Part shown: positions 42,848 through 51,680 of the stretch, piece after piece
Numbering within the stretch: position 1 is the stretch's first letter
How the letters are laid out: each line of letters opens with the position of its first letter
NCBI RefSeq assembly: GCF_900176415.1
Contig: NZ_FWXO01000004.1
Location: 1-64,000, forward strand
Origin: Cellulophaga tyrosinoxydans
GTDB taxonomy: Bacteria; Bacteroidota; Bacteroidia; Flavobacteriales; Flavobacteriaceae
DNA length: 64,000 nt
Direction of reading: 5' to 3'
Notes under the pieces: model-generated
What the model was told of the DNA's origin: nothing
Seen by the model: the letters and a program-made list of their open reading frames with translations, nothing else
Database searches by the model: none
Position numbers and translations under genes: made by a program

Positions 42848-43727
42848 AATGCTGATCAGCTTTATCCTTATGCTTCCAGCGTCTATGTGTCCATAAATAA
42901 TGTTCAGGGCGCTCTCTAATTTGTTCTTCTGTAAGTCGTAAAAACTTATCTGTTATTTCATGCTCTTCAGTAGATTTTCCAGCAGTAGTTATTGGAATAA
43001 ACTCCGCTTGATAAAAACCTCTTTTTACTTTTGATACTTTTAAGAACACCACAGCCAAATCCATTTTACGTGCCATAGTTTCTGCGCCACTAAACACAGG
43101 AACTTTTACACCCATAAACTGGGTCCAGTAAGGTGCTCTGTGCGCCTGTGGAGATTGATCACTAACCATTCCATACACACTTCTTTTATTATCTCGTACA
43201 TTTTTAACCACCGTTTTCACAGTTTCTTCTTGAGTAATTAGCGTAGTATTCCACCGAGCACGCACTTTTCTAATCCATTTATCAAAATACTTATTTGCTA
43301 TTTTTTGATATACTGCATATCCATGAGTATCTAGATAATTATTAATACTCACATTCCACTCCCAATTTGCATAATGTGCACAAACAATTAAAACACTTTT
43401 ATGTTTTTCAATTTCTTTTAAAACATCAATATTCAAAACATGATAACGCTTTTTTACTTCCTCTTTGGAGAGTGACATGGTTTTGATCATTTCCATAAAA
43501 GTATCAATCAAATGACTGTAAAATTCGCGCTGTATTTTTAATAATTCTTTTTTATCCTTTTCAGGGAAAACAAGTACTAAATTAGCATAGACTACCTTTT
43601 TTCTGTAGCCGAAAAGCGTGTAAACAAGAAAAAACACAAAATCCGAAAGCCAATAAAATGGCTTGTATGGTAGAATAGAAATAAACCAAAGTATTGGGTA
43701 AACTAAAATAAATACTAGTAGTTGCAT
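42846..43727 (-). CDS. Lysophospholipid/lipid A acyltransferase (LpxL/HtrB family)
   Basis: From the Met at 43727 the protein is 293 residues. Longer frames run into the promoter and the divergent rhomboid gene. An N-terminal hydrophobic segment (MQLLVFILVYPILWFISILP) anchors it to the inner membrane. The HX4E catalytic motif is HYANWE in CAHYANWEWN, and YGMVSDQSPQ and WTHRRWK are family signatures. It transfers a secondary acyl chain to lipid A or, in Bacteroidota, possibly to aminolipids. Expression probably comes from a -7 box at 43744-43751. Confidence 0.88.
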   Translation of the reverse strand: MQLLVFILVYPILWFISILPYKPFYWLSDFVFFLVYTLFGYRKKVVYANLVLVFPEKDKKELLKIQREFYSHLIDTFMEMIKTMSLSKEEVKKRYHVLNIDVLKEIEKHKSVLIVCAHYANWEWNVSINNYLDTHGYAVYQKIANKYFDKWIRKVRARWNTTLITQEETVKTVVKNVRDNKRSVYGMVSDQSPQAHRAPYWTQFMGVKVPVFSGAETMARKMDLAVVFLKVSKVKRGFYQAEFIPITTAGKSTEEHEITDKFLRLTEEQIRERPEHYLWTHRRWKHKDKADQH

Positions 43728-43743
43728 GCCTAAAATTATAGCG

Positions 43744-43761
43744 CAAATATAGCTATATTTG
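43744..43761. promoter_or_regulatory. Back-to-back -7 boxes forming a perfect palindrome
   Basis: CAAATATAGCTATATTTG is an exact 18-bp palindrome. Its left half is TATATTTG on the minus strand (towards the acyltransferase at 43727) and its right half is TATATTTG on the plus strand (towards the rhomboid at 43786). Both fit TAnnTTTG and the leaders would be about 10-20 bases. Simultaneous use by two polymerases looks sterically impossible. Confidence 0.6.
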
Positions 43762-43785
43762 AAACCAAACAGAATAGTAAAAAAT

Positions 43786-44436
43786 ATGTTTGATTTACAT
43801 TTAGTAATTGTAGGTATTATTGCCATTAATATTTTAATGTCTCTAAAGGGTTTTAACGACAGTAATTTTTTTGATCGCTATAAATTCTCTGTAGGTGCTA
43901 TCAATGCCGGACAGAAAGATCGCATGTTAACCTCTGGATTTTTACATGTAGATTTTTCACACTTGTTTTTCAACATGTTTACCCTGTTCTTTTTTGCACC
44001 TGTAGTGATAGATTGGTTAAATCCTATAAAATTTGTAATTATTTATGTGATAAGTTTATTAGCAGGTTCTTTGCTATCATTAGTGTTTCATAAAGATGAA
44101 CCCTATTACTCCGCGGTTGGGGCTAGTGGAGCAGTTACTGGAATACTCTACGCCGCAATACTTTTTGAACCTAATATGACTTTAGGATTACTATTTATTC
44201 CATTACCAATCCCTGCCTACGTTTTCGGAATCGGTTATTTGCTATATTCCATTTATGGTATGAAGAGCAGATTAGGCAATATTGGACATACGGCGCATTT
44301 TGGAGGGGCAATTGGAGGTTATGTTACCACTTTAATATTTCTACCGAGTTTATTAGAGACAGATACTTTAATGGTTGGACTACTCGCTATTCCTATTGTT
44401 TTGTTATTTATTCTTCAGAAAATAGGTAAAATTTAA
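43786..44436 (+). CDS. Rhomboid family intramembrane serine protease
   Basis: From the Met at 43786 the protein is 216 residues. The longer frame from 43759 overlaps the -7 box. About six TM helices are visible. The catalytic Ser lies in GASGAVTGILYAA (GxSG), the catalytic His in TAHFGGAIGGY, and the oxyanion helper region in HVDFSHLFFNMFTLFFF (HxxxN). Rhomboids cleave transmembrane segments of other proteins; the substrate is unknown. It is divergent from the lipid A acyltransferase gene and shares its palindromic promoter. Confidence 0.9.
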   Translation: MFDLHLVIVGIIAINILMSLKGFNDSNFFDRYKFSVGAINAGQKDRMLTSGFLHVDFSHLFFNMFTLFFFAPVVIDWLNPIKFVIIYVISLLAGSLLSLVFHKDEPYYSAVGASGAVTGILYAAILFEPNMTLGLLFIPLPIPAYVFGIGYLLYSIYGMKSRLGNIGHTAHFGGAIGGYVTTLIFLPSLLETDTLMVGLLAIPIVLLFILQKIGKI

Positions 44437-44531
44437 TCCGATAAATAGTTCTATTCTTAGGATTAAATGTAAAAAAACATTGGTATTTAAGTAGTTTATC
44501 GAAAAAAAATAAGCAGCCTATACAATTTTTC

Positions 44532-44539
44532 TAATTTTG
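44532..44539 (+). promoter_or_regulatory. Putative -7 box of the propeller lipoprotein gene
   Basis: TAATTTTG fits TAnnTTTG and lies 42 bp before the start codon at 44581. The region upstream is A-rich, with no clear TTG at -33. Confidence 0.4.
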
Positions 44540-44580
44540 GCGTTAAAAGAGAACCCAATCTCTAATAAAACCTACTTATA

Positions 44581-46218
44581 ATGAAAAGAGTTTCCCTACT
44601 ATTAGCGTTTACGCTAGTTTTTATTTCGTCATGTTCTGATGAAACTACAGTATTTGAAGATTCCAACAGCAATTTAAGCTTACAAGACAATCAAGATTTT
44701 CTTAACCAAAGTATTAGCTTTGAAAAAGCGGGTGTTTTAGACATCACTAGCAATGACGCTGTTTCTGGTAAAACCGGAAAAGAAGGCGATGAACTTGCAG
44801 GAAATTATCCATTATCATTGATAGCGCAGGTAATGCCTCCAAGTTTTACAGGAGGAGAAAACCTAACGGCAACACATGTAAATATAGTGGATGATATTGC
44901 TTATGTATCGTACAACACCGTAGATTCGGATTATGTTGGCGCCATTGATGTTATTGATGTTAAAGATCCATATAATCCAAAATTAACTTCTAGATTATAC
45001 TATACCAATGCAGATATAAATTCTGTGGTATATGACAATGGGTACATTTATATTGCAGGTGGAGTAGATGCCGAAAAATCAGTACGTGCGACTACCAATT
45101 CTTTTGTAGCAAAAATACCAGTGTCTAATGGAAAAATTAATATTGATGCAGGAATTACTTATGGTTTTCAAGAAGGATTCATTGCAACAGATGTTGCTAT
45201 TTCTGGCAATAATTTATATGTTACTAGCGGTAAAGATGGTTCTTTAACCGTTTATGATAAAAATAGTGTTGAAATTAAAAACGAACTTCCATTTGCCGAC
45301 TTACGTTCAGTAACCATAGATAATGGTAAAATTGCCGTTCTTGACGCAAGTAAAGGTGTATCTATATTGGATTCTAATTTTTCAATTTTAAAAGAAATAG
45401 GAATCACTTCAGATTTTGGTTTAAACTCTAAAAGAACGTTAGATTTTTCAAATAACAGAATTATTGTTTCTGAAGGATCAAATGGAGCCGGTATTTACAA
45501 TAGCTTAACAGGTGATTTTATTGAGTATATTCCAATTCTTATTAACCCATCTGGATCAGATGCAGCCGATAATGTAACTAATGCAGTTGCCGTAAATGAA
45601 GAGGTTATTTTAATGGCCAATGGTGGTGCTGGATTATCTATATCAGAAGAAGCATCCGATAGTACTATTCCTGTTGGAATTATAGACCTTGATGGCTCTA
45701 TAAACTTTGTAGCCTCTAAGGGTGATTATATTTTTGCAGCATCTGGTACAGCAGGCTTGCAGATTATTAAAATGAATAAACCAAGTGGCAGTTTAGTTCA
45801 AAAATGTACAGATGTAATCGAGTATCAAGGTAGTGCAAATTTAAACATAAATACTGGCGAAGTATTAGCATACACTGGTGCTAAAAGACTAAACAATGTA
45901 AATATTGGTGGTCAATTATTACTTTGTGGATCATGGACTGTAAGAGGTGATGTTACTGTAAACGAAGGCGGTATTTTTGAAATGAATGGTTCATTTATTG
46001 TAGGCCGTAATAATGGTAAAAAGAATATCACTATTAATAAAAATGCTACATTTAGAGTAGAAGGCAACTTAACTATTTACGGTGATTTAATCTTAAATGA
46101 AGGTGCTAAATTAGAATTTGTAGGTGCCAATTCAGACGTATACATTACTGGAAAAGTTACTAAGGCTAACTCAGCAACAGTTACTGGAAATTATACCGAT
46201 TTATTAGATAAATTCTAA
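44581..46218 (+). CDS. LVIVD-type beta-propeller lipoprotein with beta-solenoid tail
   Basis: The 545-residue protein has a lipoprotein signal (KRVSLLLAFTLVFISSC). Residues about 70-400 form repeated units typical of LVIVD propellers (GAIDVIDVKDPYNPKLTSRL, IAGGVDAEKSVRA, GNNLYVTSGKDGSLTVYD, AASGTAGLQIIKMNKP). Residues about 420-545 change to short regular strands (NNVNIGGQLLLCGSWTVRG, DVTVNEGGIFEMNGSFIVG, ITINKNATFRVEGNLTIYG) suggestive of a beta-solenoid. It is likely exposed at the cell surface or in the periplasm. Single gene with its own terminator; ligand unknown. Confidence 0.75.
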   Translation: MKRVSLLLAFTLVFISSCSDETTVFEDSNSNLSLQDNQDFLNQSISFEKAGVLDITSNDAVSGKTGKEGDELAGNYPLSLIAQVMPPSFTGGENLTATHVNIVDDIAYVSYNTVDSDYVGAIDVIDVKDPYNPKLTSRLYYTNADINSVVYDNGYIYIAGGVDAEKSVRATTNSFVAKIPVSNGKINIDAGITYGFQEGFIATDVAISGNNLYVTSGKDGSLTVYDKNSVEIKNELPFADLRSVTIDNGKIAVLDASKGVSILDSNFSILKEIGITSDFGLNSKRTLDFSNNRIIVSEGSNGAGIYNSLTGDFIEYIPILINPSGSDAADNVTNAVAVNEEVILMANGGAGLSISEEASDSTIPVGIIDLDGSINFVASKGDYIFAASGTAGLQIIKMNKPSGSLVQKCTDVIEYQGSANLNINTGEVLAYTGAKRLNNVNIGGQLLLCGSWTVRGDVTVNEGGIFEMNGSFIVGRNNGKKNITINKNATFRVEGNLTIYGDLILNEGAKLEFVGANSDVYITGKVTKANSATVTGNYTDLLDKF

Positions 46219-46234
46219 ATCAACGTTTAAATTA

Positions 46235-46273
46235 AAAAATGCCCAATATGTTTAAAACATATTGGGCATTTTT
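46235..46273. terminator. Bidirectional terminator
   Basis: AAAATGCCCAATATGTTT pairs with AAACATATTGGGCATTTT, a long perfect stem with a very small loop and flanking A and T runs. It lies between the convergent propeller lipoprotein and TlpA genes. Confidence 0.9.
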
Positions 46274-46291
46274 ATTTGGTTAATACTGGAA

Positions 46292-47404
46292 TTAAATACT
46301 TCCGATTAACTCAGCTATTTTTTGTTCTAATTCTGCACCTCTAAGATCTTTAGCAATAATAACGCCATTAGCATCTAAAATAAACATTGCAGGTATAGCT
46401 CTTACATTATACATTTTAGCAATTTCATCAAAATATTGCACATTAGATACTTGATTCCAAGTTAAACCATCAGCTGCGATAGCCGCTACCCATTCTTCTT
46501 TTGATTTATCTAAAGAAACTCCTAAAATACTTAAACCACTATCTTTATACTTATTATAAATATTTACAAGATTTGGATTTTCAGCTCTACAAGGTCTACA
46601 CCATCCTGCCCAAAAATCTATAATGGTGATTTTCCCTAAGGCATCTTTTAATGCTAATTGCTGACCGTCTGGTGTTGGAGCAGAAAACTCAGGTGCTTTG
46701 GAGCCTATGGCAGTACTTTTTGTTAAATCTAATTGCTTTTTAATTCTTTTACCCGTTGCAGTTTCTTTAATTAATGGTGTAAAACCTTCAAAAATAGTAC
46801 TTATTTCATTTTCTGGTAAACCTTGTCCCATTAAAACACGTTCTAAGATTAAAACCGATACTAGGGCATTTGGATTTTCTTTAATGTAAGTTATTTCATA
46901 GTTTTTTGCCTGCTCTTGCATTTCCATACTTTCGGCCTGTATAGCTTCTTGAGTAGCTAAATCTCCATTGGCTCTAGCTTTTTCAAAATCATTACGCATA
47001 GACATTGCACGTTTTGAAAAAGTTCTGCTATTCTCTAAGAACTTATAAAATAAATCATTCTGCTCTGTTCCTTCTATCTTGGCAAAAGCCATACTATCTT
47101 TTTGAAAACCAATTTCAATAGTACCATTTTCGATAATTACAGGAATGTTCCCTTGTAATTTGTCTATAAATATGTACTGCAGGTCAAGTGAATCTGCTTT
47201 TCCTGTAAAAGTAAACTTACCGTTTTCAACAGTTGTAGTATCTACGTCAACTGGTTGGTTTACTTCATTTATTCTCTTTAAATAAACTTTTGTTCCATTT
47301 TCAATCTCGCCATCGATCTTAGCCTCAATTGAAAATCCGTCAGGATTGCTGTTACATGACACCAAAAGTGCTGTTGCAAATAATCCTAGTATTAATTTCT
47401 TCAT
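46292..47404 (-). CDS. TlpA-family thiol:disulfide oxidoreductase lipoprotein with DUF4369 domain
   Basis: The 370-residue protein has a lipoprotein signal (MKKLILGLFATALLVSC). A DUF4369 beta-sandwich follows (about 20-110; GTKVYLKRINEVNQPVDVDT, VENGKFTFTGKADS), then a helical linker and a thioredoxin-like domain (about 235-370) with active site WAGWCRPCRAENPN (CxxC) and the cis-Pro region VRAIPAMFILD. It reduces or isomerises disulfides in the periplasm. This architecture is widespread in Bacteroidota. Confidence 0.93.
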   Translation of the reverse strand: MKKLILGLFATALLVSCNSNPDGFSIEAKIDGEIENGTKVYLKRINEVNQPVDVDTTTVENGKFTFTGKADSLDLQYIFIDKLQGNIPVIIENGTIEIGFQKDSMAFAKIEGTEQNDLFYKFLENSRTFSKRAMSMRNDFEKARANGDLATQEAIQAESMEMQEQAKNYEITYIKENPNALVSVLILERVLMGQGLPENEISTIFEGFTPLIKETATGKRIKKQLDLTKSTAIGSKAPEFSAPTPDGQQLALKDALGKITIIDFWAGWCRPCRAENPNLVNIYNKYKDSGLSILGVSLDKSKEEWVAAIAADGLTWNQVSNVQYFDEIAKMYNVRAIPAMFILDANGVIIAKDLRGAELEQKIAELIGSI

Positions 47405-47494
47405 TAGTGTAATATTTTATTTTCGCAAATGTAATTATATTTTAGACAAAAAAAAGGCCATAATAAATTCGTTCCTTATTGATCTGCAGATGCA

Positions 47495-48010
47495 TTAAAA
47501 TTGATATCTTATTCCTAAACCAATATCAAAATCAAAATTATCAGAAAATCCACTATAACCTATAAGTCCAATTTCTGGTCTCATGTCTAATGAAATTACT
47601 AAAGGAAAATCAAAATTATATTCAATACCTAGATTTCCTGCTCCAAAAACAAACAGACCCCCATCTACTTCTTCAGCAAAATTTGGATTGCTACTAGATG
47701 GTCTAGGTTCAAAATTTACGCTTCCTAATCCACCTCCAAAGCCATAATACCAGTTAAAATCACCCTCTAATGGTCTTACCCATTGATAAAGTCCGGCAAG
47801 TTTAAATGCATCGTACGCACGACTATCTCTAAATCCAAGATTTAGTTCCAAACGATTGGATCTGTTTATAGATTTTTGATAGGATATTTCAGCACCAAGT
47901 CCATCGCTATCACCAAGTCTTAAACCTATGGTGTTATCAGACATACTTTGACCATGTATCAACAATGGCAATGCAAAAAGAAATAGAAAATTAATTTTTA
48001 ACAATTTCAT
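47495..48010 (-). CDS. Small outer membrane beta-barrel protein
   Basis: The 171-residue protein has a signal peptide (MKLLKINFLFLFALPLLIHG) and a regular amphipathic strand pattern (TIGLRLGDSDGLGAEISYQK, NRLELNLGFRDSR, WYYGFGGGLGSVNFE). It ends DFDIGLGIRYQF, with the terminal Phe typical of BamA-inserted barrels. An eight-strand barrel fits the length. The function is unknown. It is divergent from the oxidase gene at 48104. Confidence 0.75.
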   Translation of the reverse strand: MKLLKINFLFLFALPLLIHGQSMSDNTIGLRLGDSDGLGAEISYQKSINRSNRLELNLGFRDSRAYDAFKLAGLYQWVRPLEGDFNWYYGFGGGLGSVNFEPRPSSSNPNFAEEVDGGLFVFGAGNLGIEYNFDFPLVISLDMRPEIGLIGYSGFSDNFDFDIGLGIRYQF

Positions 48011-48103
48011 AGTTTTTATTTAAAATTTCAGCTCAAAAATAGCATATTACTAGTGTTTTGAAGTTAATAAAAACTTAATTTAGCATTCAAATTAATTAGA
48101 AGA

Positions 48104-51013
48104 TTGGAAACTTTACGTTTAGAAAAATTAAGAGAAAGTTTAAAAGGAGAATTAAGAATTGATACACTTTCTAAAGCATTATACGCTACCGATGCATCTG
48201 TTTACAGAAAAACTCCTCTAGGGGTTGCCTTTCCAAAGGGCACTTCAGATATTAAAAAACTGATTCTTTTTGCACAGGAAAATAACATAGGATTAATTCC
48301 TAGAACAGCTGGAACATCTTTAGCTGGGCAATGTGTGGGTGATGGTTTAGTTGTGGATGTATCTGTACATTTAAACCAAATACTTTCGGTTGATCAAGAA
48401 AAAATGCAAGTTACTGTTCAACCAGGAGTTATACGCGATGAATTAAATTCTTACTTAGAGCCTTACGGATTATTTTTTGGACCGAATACCTCCACAGCAA
48501 ATCGGTGTATGATTGGCGGCATGGTGGGTAATAATTCCTCCGGAACAACTTCCATCCGATATGGTGTTACACGTGAATTCACAGCCAGCTTAAAAGCCGT
48601 ATTATCTAATGGAGAAGAAGTGGAGTTCAAGGCATTAACTTCTGACGAATTTATTGCAAAAACAAAACTAAACTCACTAGAAGGCTCAATTTATAAAAAC
48701 TTATACGAGGAATTATCTAATAAAGATACACAAGAAGAGATTATTAGCGAGTTTCCCAAGCCACAAATTCATAGAAGAAACACAGGTTACGCTATTGATA
48801 TGCTCCTTAAGAGTGATGTCTTTGGTGGGCCAGAAAAACATATAAATGTTTGCGAATTATTAAGTGGGAGTGAGGGAACCTTAGCTTTCACCACAGAAAT
48901 TACTTTGCAATTAGCAAAACTACCACCAAAGTTATCGGCTATGGTAGTTACGCATTACCACACATTAGAAGATTGTTTGATGGATGTTGTACCAACCATG
49001 CAACACAATTTACACACTTGCGAAATGATGGATAAAACCATCTTAGATTGTACTAAAAACAATCGAGAGCAATTAAAAAATAGATTTTTTGTTTCCGGTG
49101 ATCCTGCGGCATTGTTAATGCTAGAAGTAAAATCAGATACTGAAGAAGACCTAAAAGCACAAATAGATGCGTTACTAAATACTATTAACGCCTCTGGTTT
49201 GAGTTATGCAAATGCTATTTTGAATAATGAAGAAGGTAAAATGGCTGCCGAACTTAGAAAAGCCGGATTAGGTTTACTTGGTAATATTGTGGGCGACATG
49301 AAAGCTGTTGCTTGTATTGAAGATACTGCGGTAGCCGTGGAAGATTTAAATGATTTTATTGGGGAATTCAGTCAAATTATGGCAGGTTACCAACAAAACG
49401 CAGTTTATTATGCACATGCGGGAGCAGGGGAATTACATTTACGCCCTATTTTAAACCTAAAAAAATCTGAAGACGTAGAATTATTTAGGGCAATCACCAC
49501 TGATGTTGCTAAACTTACTAAAAAATATAAAGGCTCATTTAGTGGAGAACACGGTGATGGAATTGTAAGAGCTGAATTTATCCCCTTAATGATTGGGGAT
49601 AAAAATTATCAACTTTTAAAACGTGTAAAATCGTATTTTGATCCTAAAAACATTTTTAATCCTGGTAAAATTGTCGATGCGTTCCCTATGGACGAGTCAC
49701 TTCGATATGAAATAAATCGTACAGAGCCAGAAATTAAAACGTTATTAGATTTCTCTGATAGTGAAGGAATATTAAAAGCTGCGGAAAAATGTAACGGAAG
49801 TGGTGATTGTAGAAAAACACACCATAGTGCAGGTGGAATGTGTCCAAGTTATCATGCTACTAAAAATGAAAAAGATACCACAAGGGGTAGAGCCAATGCA
49901 TTAAGAGAATTTTTAACCACTTCAGATGCCGCAAATAAGTTTAATCAAAAAGAATTAAAAGAAGTTTTTGATTTTTGTCTAAGCTGTAAAGCATGCGCTA
50001 GTGAATGTCCAAGTAATGTGGACATCGCCACTTTAAAAGCAGAATTTTTATATCAATATCAAGAAGAAAACGGGTATTCTTTACGTTCAAAATTATTTGC
50101 ACATAACACAAAACTAAACAAAATAGGAAGCAAATTATCCGGATTAACTAATGCCATTTATAACTCCGAAACTTTGGGAGGCTTACTAAAAAAGTCTTCT
50201 GGTGTAGCCAAGGAGCGTAGCATGCCAAATGTTTATAATTTTAATTTCAATAAACACCTCGAAAAAACTAGATTAGAGTATGTTACATCTAAAAAATCTA
50301 TTGTTTTATATATTGATGAATTTACTCAGTATATGGATATTGAGTTAGGGAAAGATGCTATTAATGTACTATTAAAACTAGGTTATGATGTGCAATTATT
50401 TTTTGCCGAAAGTGGAAGAACTTACATCTCAAAAGGATTTTTAAAACAAGCCAAAAAAATTGCGTTAGACAACATCGACAAATTAAAAGTTTATGCAGCT
50501 AAAAATATTCCTGTTGTAGGATTGGAACCTTCTGCAGTTTTGACTTTTAGAGATGAATACAAACGATTTACTGAAGACAAAGAAACTACAAATGCCATTG
50601 CCGCAAATGCTTTTATTATTGAAGAGTTTTTGGCTAGCGAGATAAAAAATGGTGTGATCACAGCTGATCTTTTTACTAAAGAGTCAAAAAAAATAAAAAT
50701 TCATGGACATTGCCATCAGAAAGCACTATCCAATCAAAAAGTGACCTTTGATATTTTAAATTTACCAGAAAATTACGAAGTTACCATTATTACTTCTGGA
50801 TGTTGTGGTATGGCTGGTTCTTTTGGATACGAAAAAGAACATTATGAAGTAAGTATGCAAATTGGCGAATTAAAATTATTTCCTGCAGTACGAAAGGCAT
50901 CGGAAGAAACTATAATCTCAGCAAATGGAACCAGTTGTAGGCATCAAATTTATGACGGAACTAAAAGACAGGCAAAGCACCCAATCAGTATTTTAAATGA
51001 GGCATTACTTTAA
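48104..51013 (+). CDS. Fused FAD-linked oxidase / Fe-S / CCG-domain dehydrogenase (D-lactate or glycolate type)
   Basis: The 969-residue protein starts at TTG. In order it has an FAD-binding PCMH domain (about 25-250; GLIPRTAGTSLAGQCVGDGL, MIGGMVGNNSSGTTSIRYG), an FAD oxidase C-terminal domain (about 260-530; AGAGELHLRPIL, GSFSGEHGDGIVRAEFI), a region with two Cys clusters (CNGSGDCRKTHHSAGGMCPS and CLSCKACASECPSNVD) for 4Fe-4S centres, and a CCG domain ending in SGCCGMAGSFGYE. It oxidises a 2-hydroxy acid and passes electrons to quinone. The fusion replaces separate GlcD and GlcF subunits. The exact substrate is not decided. Confidence 0.88.
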   Translation: METLRLEKLRESLKGELRIDTLSKALYATDASVYRKTPLGVAFPKGTSDIKKLILFAQENNIGLIPRTAGTSLAGQCVGDGLVVDVSVHLNQILSVDQEKMQVTVQPGVIRDELNSYLEPYGLFFGPNTSTANRCMIGGMVGNNSSGTTSIRYGVTREFTASLKAVLSNGEEVEFKALTSDEFIAKTKLNSLEGSIYKNLYEELSNKDTQEEIISEFPKPQIHRRNTGYAIDMLLKSDVFGGPEKHINVCELLSGSEGTLAFTTEITLQLAKLPPKLSAMVVTHYHTLEDCLMDVVPTMQHNLHTCEMMDKTILDCTKNNREQLKNRFFVSGDPAALLMLEVKSDTEEDLKAQIDALLNTINASGLSYANAILNNEEGKMAAELRKAGLGLLGNIVGDMKAVACIEDTAVAVEDLNDFIGEFSQIMAGYQQNAVYYAHAGAGELHLRPILNLKKSEDVELFRAITTDVAKLTKKYKGSFSGEHGDGIVRAEFIPLMIGDKNYQLLKRVKSYFDPKNIFNPGKIVDAFPMDESLRYEINRTEPEIKTLLDFSDSEGILKAAEKCNGSGDCRKTHHSAGGMCPSYHATKNEKDTTRGRANALREFLTTSDAANKFNQKELKEVFDFCLSCKACASECPSNVDIATLKAEFLYQYQEENGYSLRSKLFAHNTKLNKIGSKLSGLTNAIYNSETLGGLLKKSSGVAKERSMPNVYNFNFNKHLEKTRLEYVTSKKSIVLYIDEFTQYMDIELGKDAINVLLKLGYDVQLFFAESGRTYISKGFLKQAKKIALDNIDKLKVYAAKNIPVVGLEPSAVLTFRDEYKRFTEDKETTNAIAANAFIIEEFLASEIKNGVITADLFTKESKKIKIHGHCHQKALSNQKVTFDILNLPENYEVTIITSGCCGMAGSFGYEKEHYEVSMQIGELKLFPAVRKASEETIISANGTSCRHQIYDGTKRQAKHPISILNEALL

Positions 51014-51049
51014 AAAAGCTTCATATTACCTTGCTTATTAAGCTAAAAA

Positions 51050-51086
51050 AAATGCACCAAATTAGATTATTCAATTTGGTGCATTT
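51050..51086. terminator. Bidirectional terminator
   Basis: AAATGCACCAAATT (51050-51063) pairs perfectly with AATTTGGTGCATTT (51073-51086), with a 9-base loop and an A-run before. It separates the convergent oxidase and metal-uptake lipoprotein genes. Confidence 0.88.
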
Positions 51087-51115
51087 ATATTAAAATTAAG
51101 CTTTATTTAATCTTT

Positions 51116-51661
51116 TTACTGTACTACAACATTAAATGACGCTAAAATATCTGTTTCTCCACCAGCATCAGAAATTCCAGTATTTGGTTTTGTAGGCTCA
51201 TGACGCAATGTAAATGTTAAAGTTCCATTACTGGCCTCTCCTGTAACAGCTGTAAATTCAGTACCTAAAGGATTATCATTACTATCAAAATTGTCATATG
51301 AAGTAGTTATATTTAATCCACTGCCTACAGTATAAAAAAATTGGTGTTCCTCTGCTTCTTCAATTACTTCAAGAGTAATATCCTCTGCAGGGCTAACTGT
51401 TTCATTAAGTAAAACTATACTTCCACTGTAGTTAGTATTTGCTAACAATACTCCAGATACGGTAATATCAGCACCAGTACCATCTAAATCCTGAGACTGT
51501 AAAATAACCGTTGCACTACCATCATCTGGTGTTAGTGTTACAGTTAATGTAGTTATTACTTCTTCTTCGTTAATTAATTCTGGTGTATCATCATCGGAAC
51601 ATGAAGTTAGACCAACAAAAAGTGTGAAAATTGCTGCTTTAAATAAATTTACTTGTTTCAT
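51116..51661 (-). CDS. Lipoprotein partner of the TonB receptor
   Basis: The 181-residue protein has a lipoprotein signal (KQVNLFKAAIFTLFVGLTSC). The mature part is strand-rich and acidic (INEEEVITTLTVTLTPDDGS, LNETVSPAEDITLEVIEEAE, EEHQFFYTVGSG). It ends TLRHEPTKPNTG...DAGGETDILASFNVVV, a pattern I associate with flavobacterial lipoproteins found next to this type of TonB receptor. It lies 19 bp downstream of the receptor gene. A role in binding the imported ligand at the outer membrane is inferred. The acidic and His residues would suit a metal. Confidence 0.65.
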   Translation of the reverse strand: MKQVNLFKAAIFTLFVGLTSCSDDDTPELINEEEVITTLTVTLTPDDGSATVILQSQDLDGTGADITVSGVLLANTNYSGSIVLLNETVSPAEDITLEVIEEAEEHQFFYTVGSGLNITTSYDNFDSNDNPLGTEFTAVTGEASNGTLTFTLRHEPTKPNTGISDAGGETDILASFNVVVQ

Positions 51662-51680
51662 TTGTTTTAAAATTTAATAA

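Noticed and set aside
43759-43826. Overlapping longer starts of the acyltransferase and rhomboid genes
   Set aside because: They run through the palindromic promoter and into each other. Internal Mets at 43727 and 43786 begin the conserved proteins.
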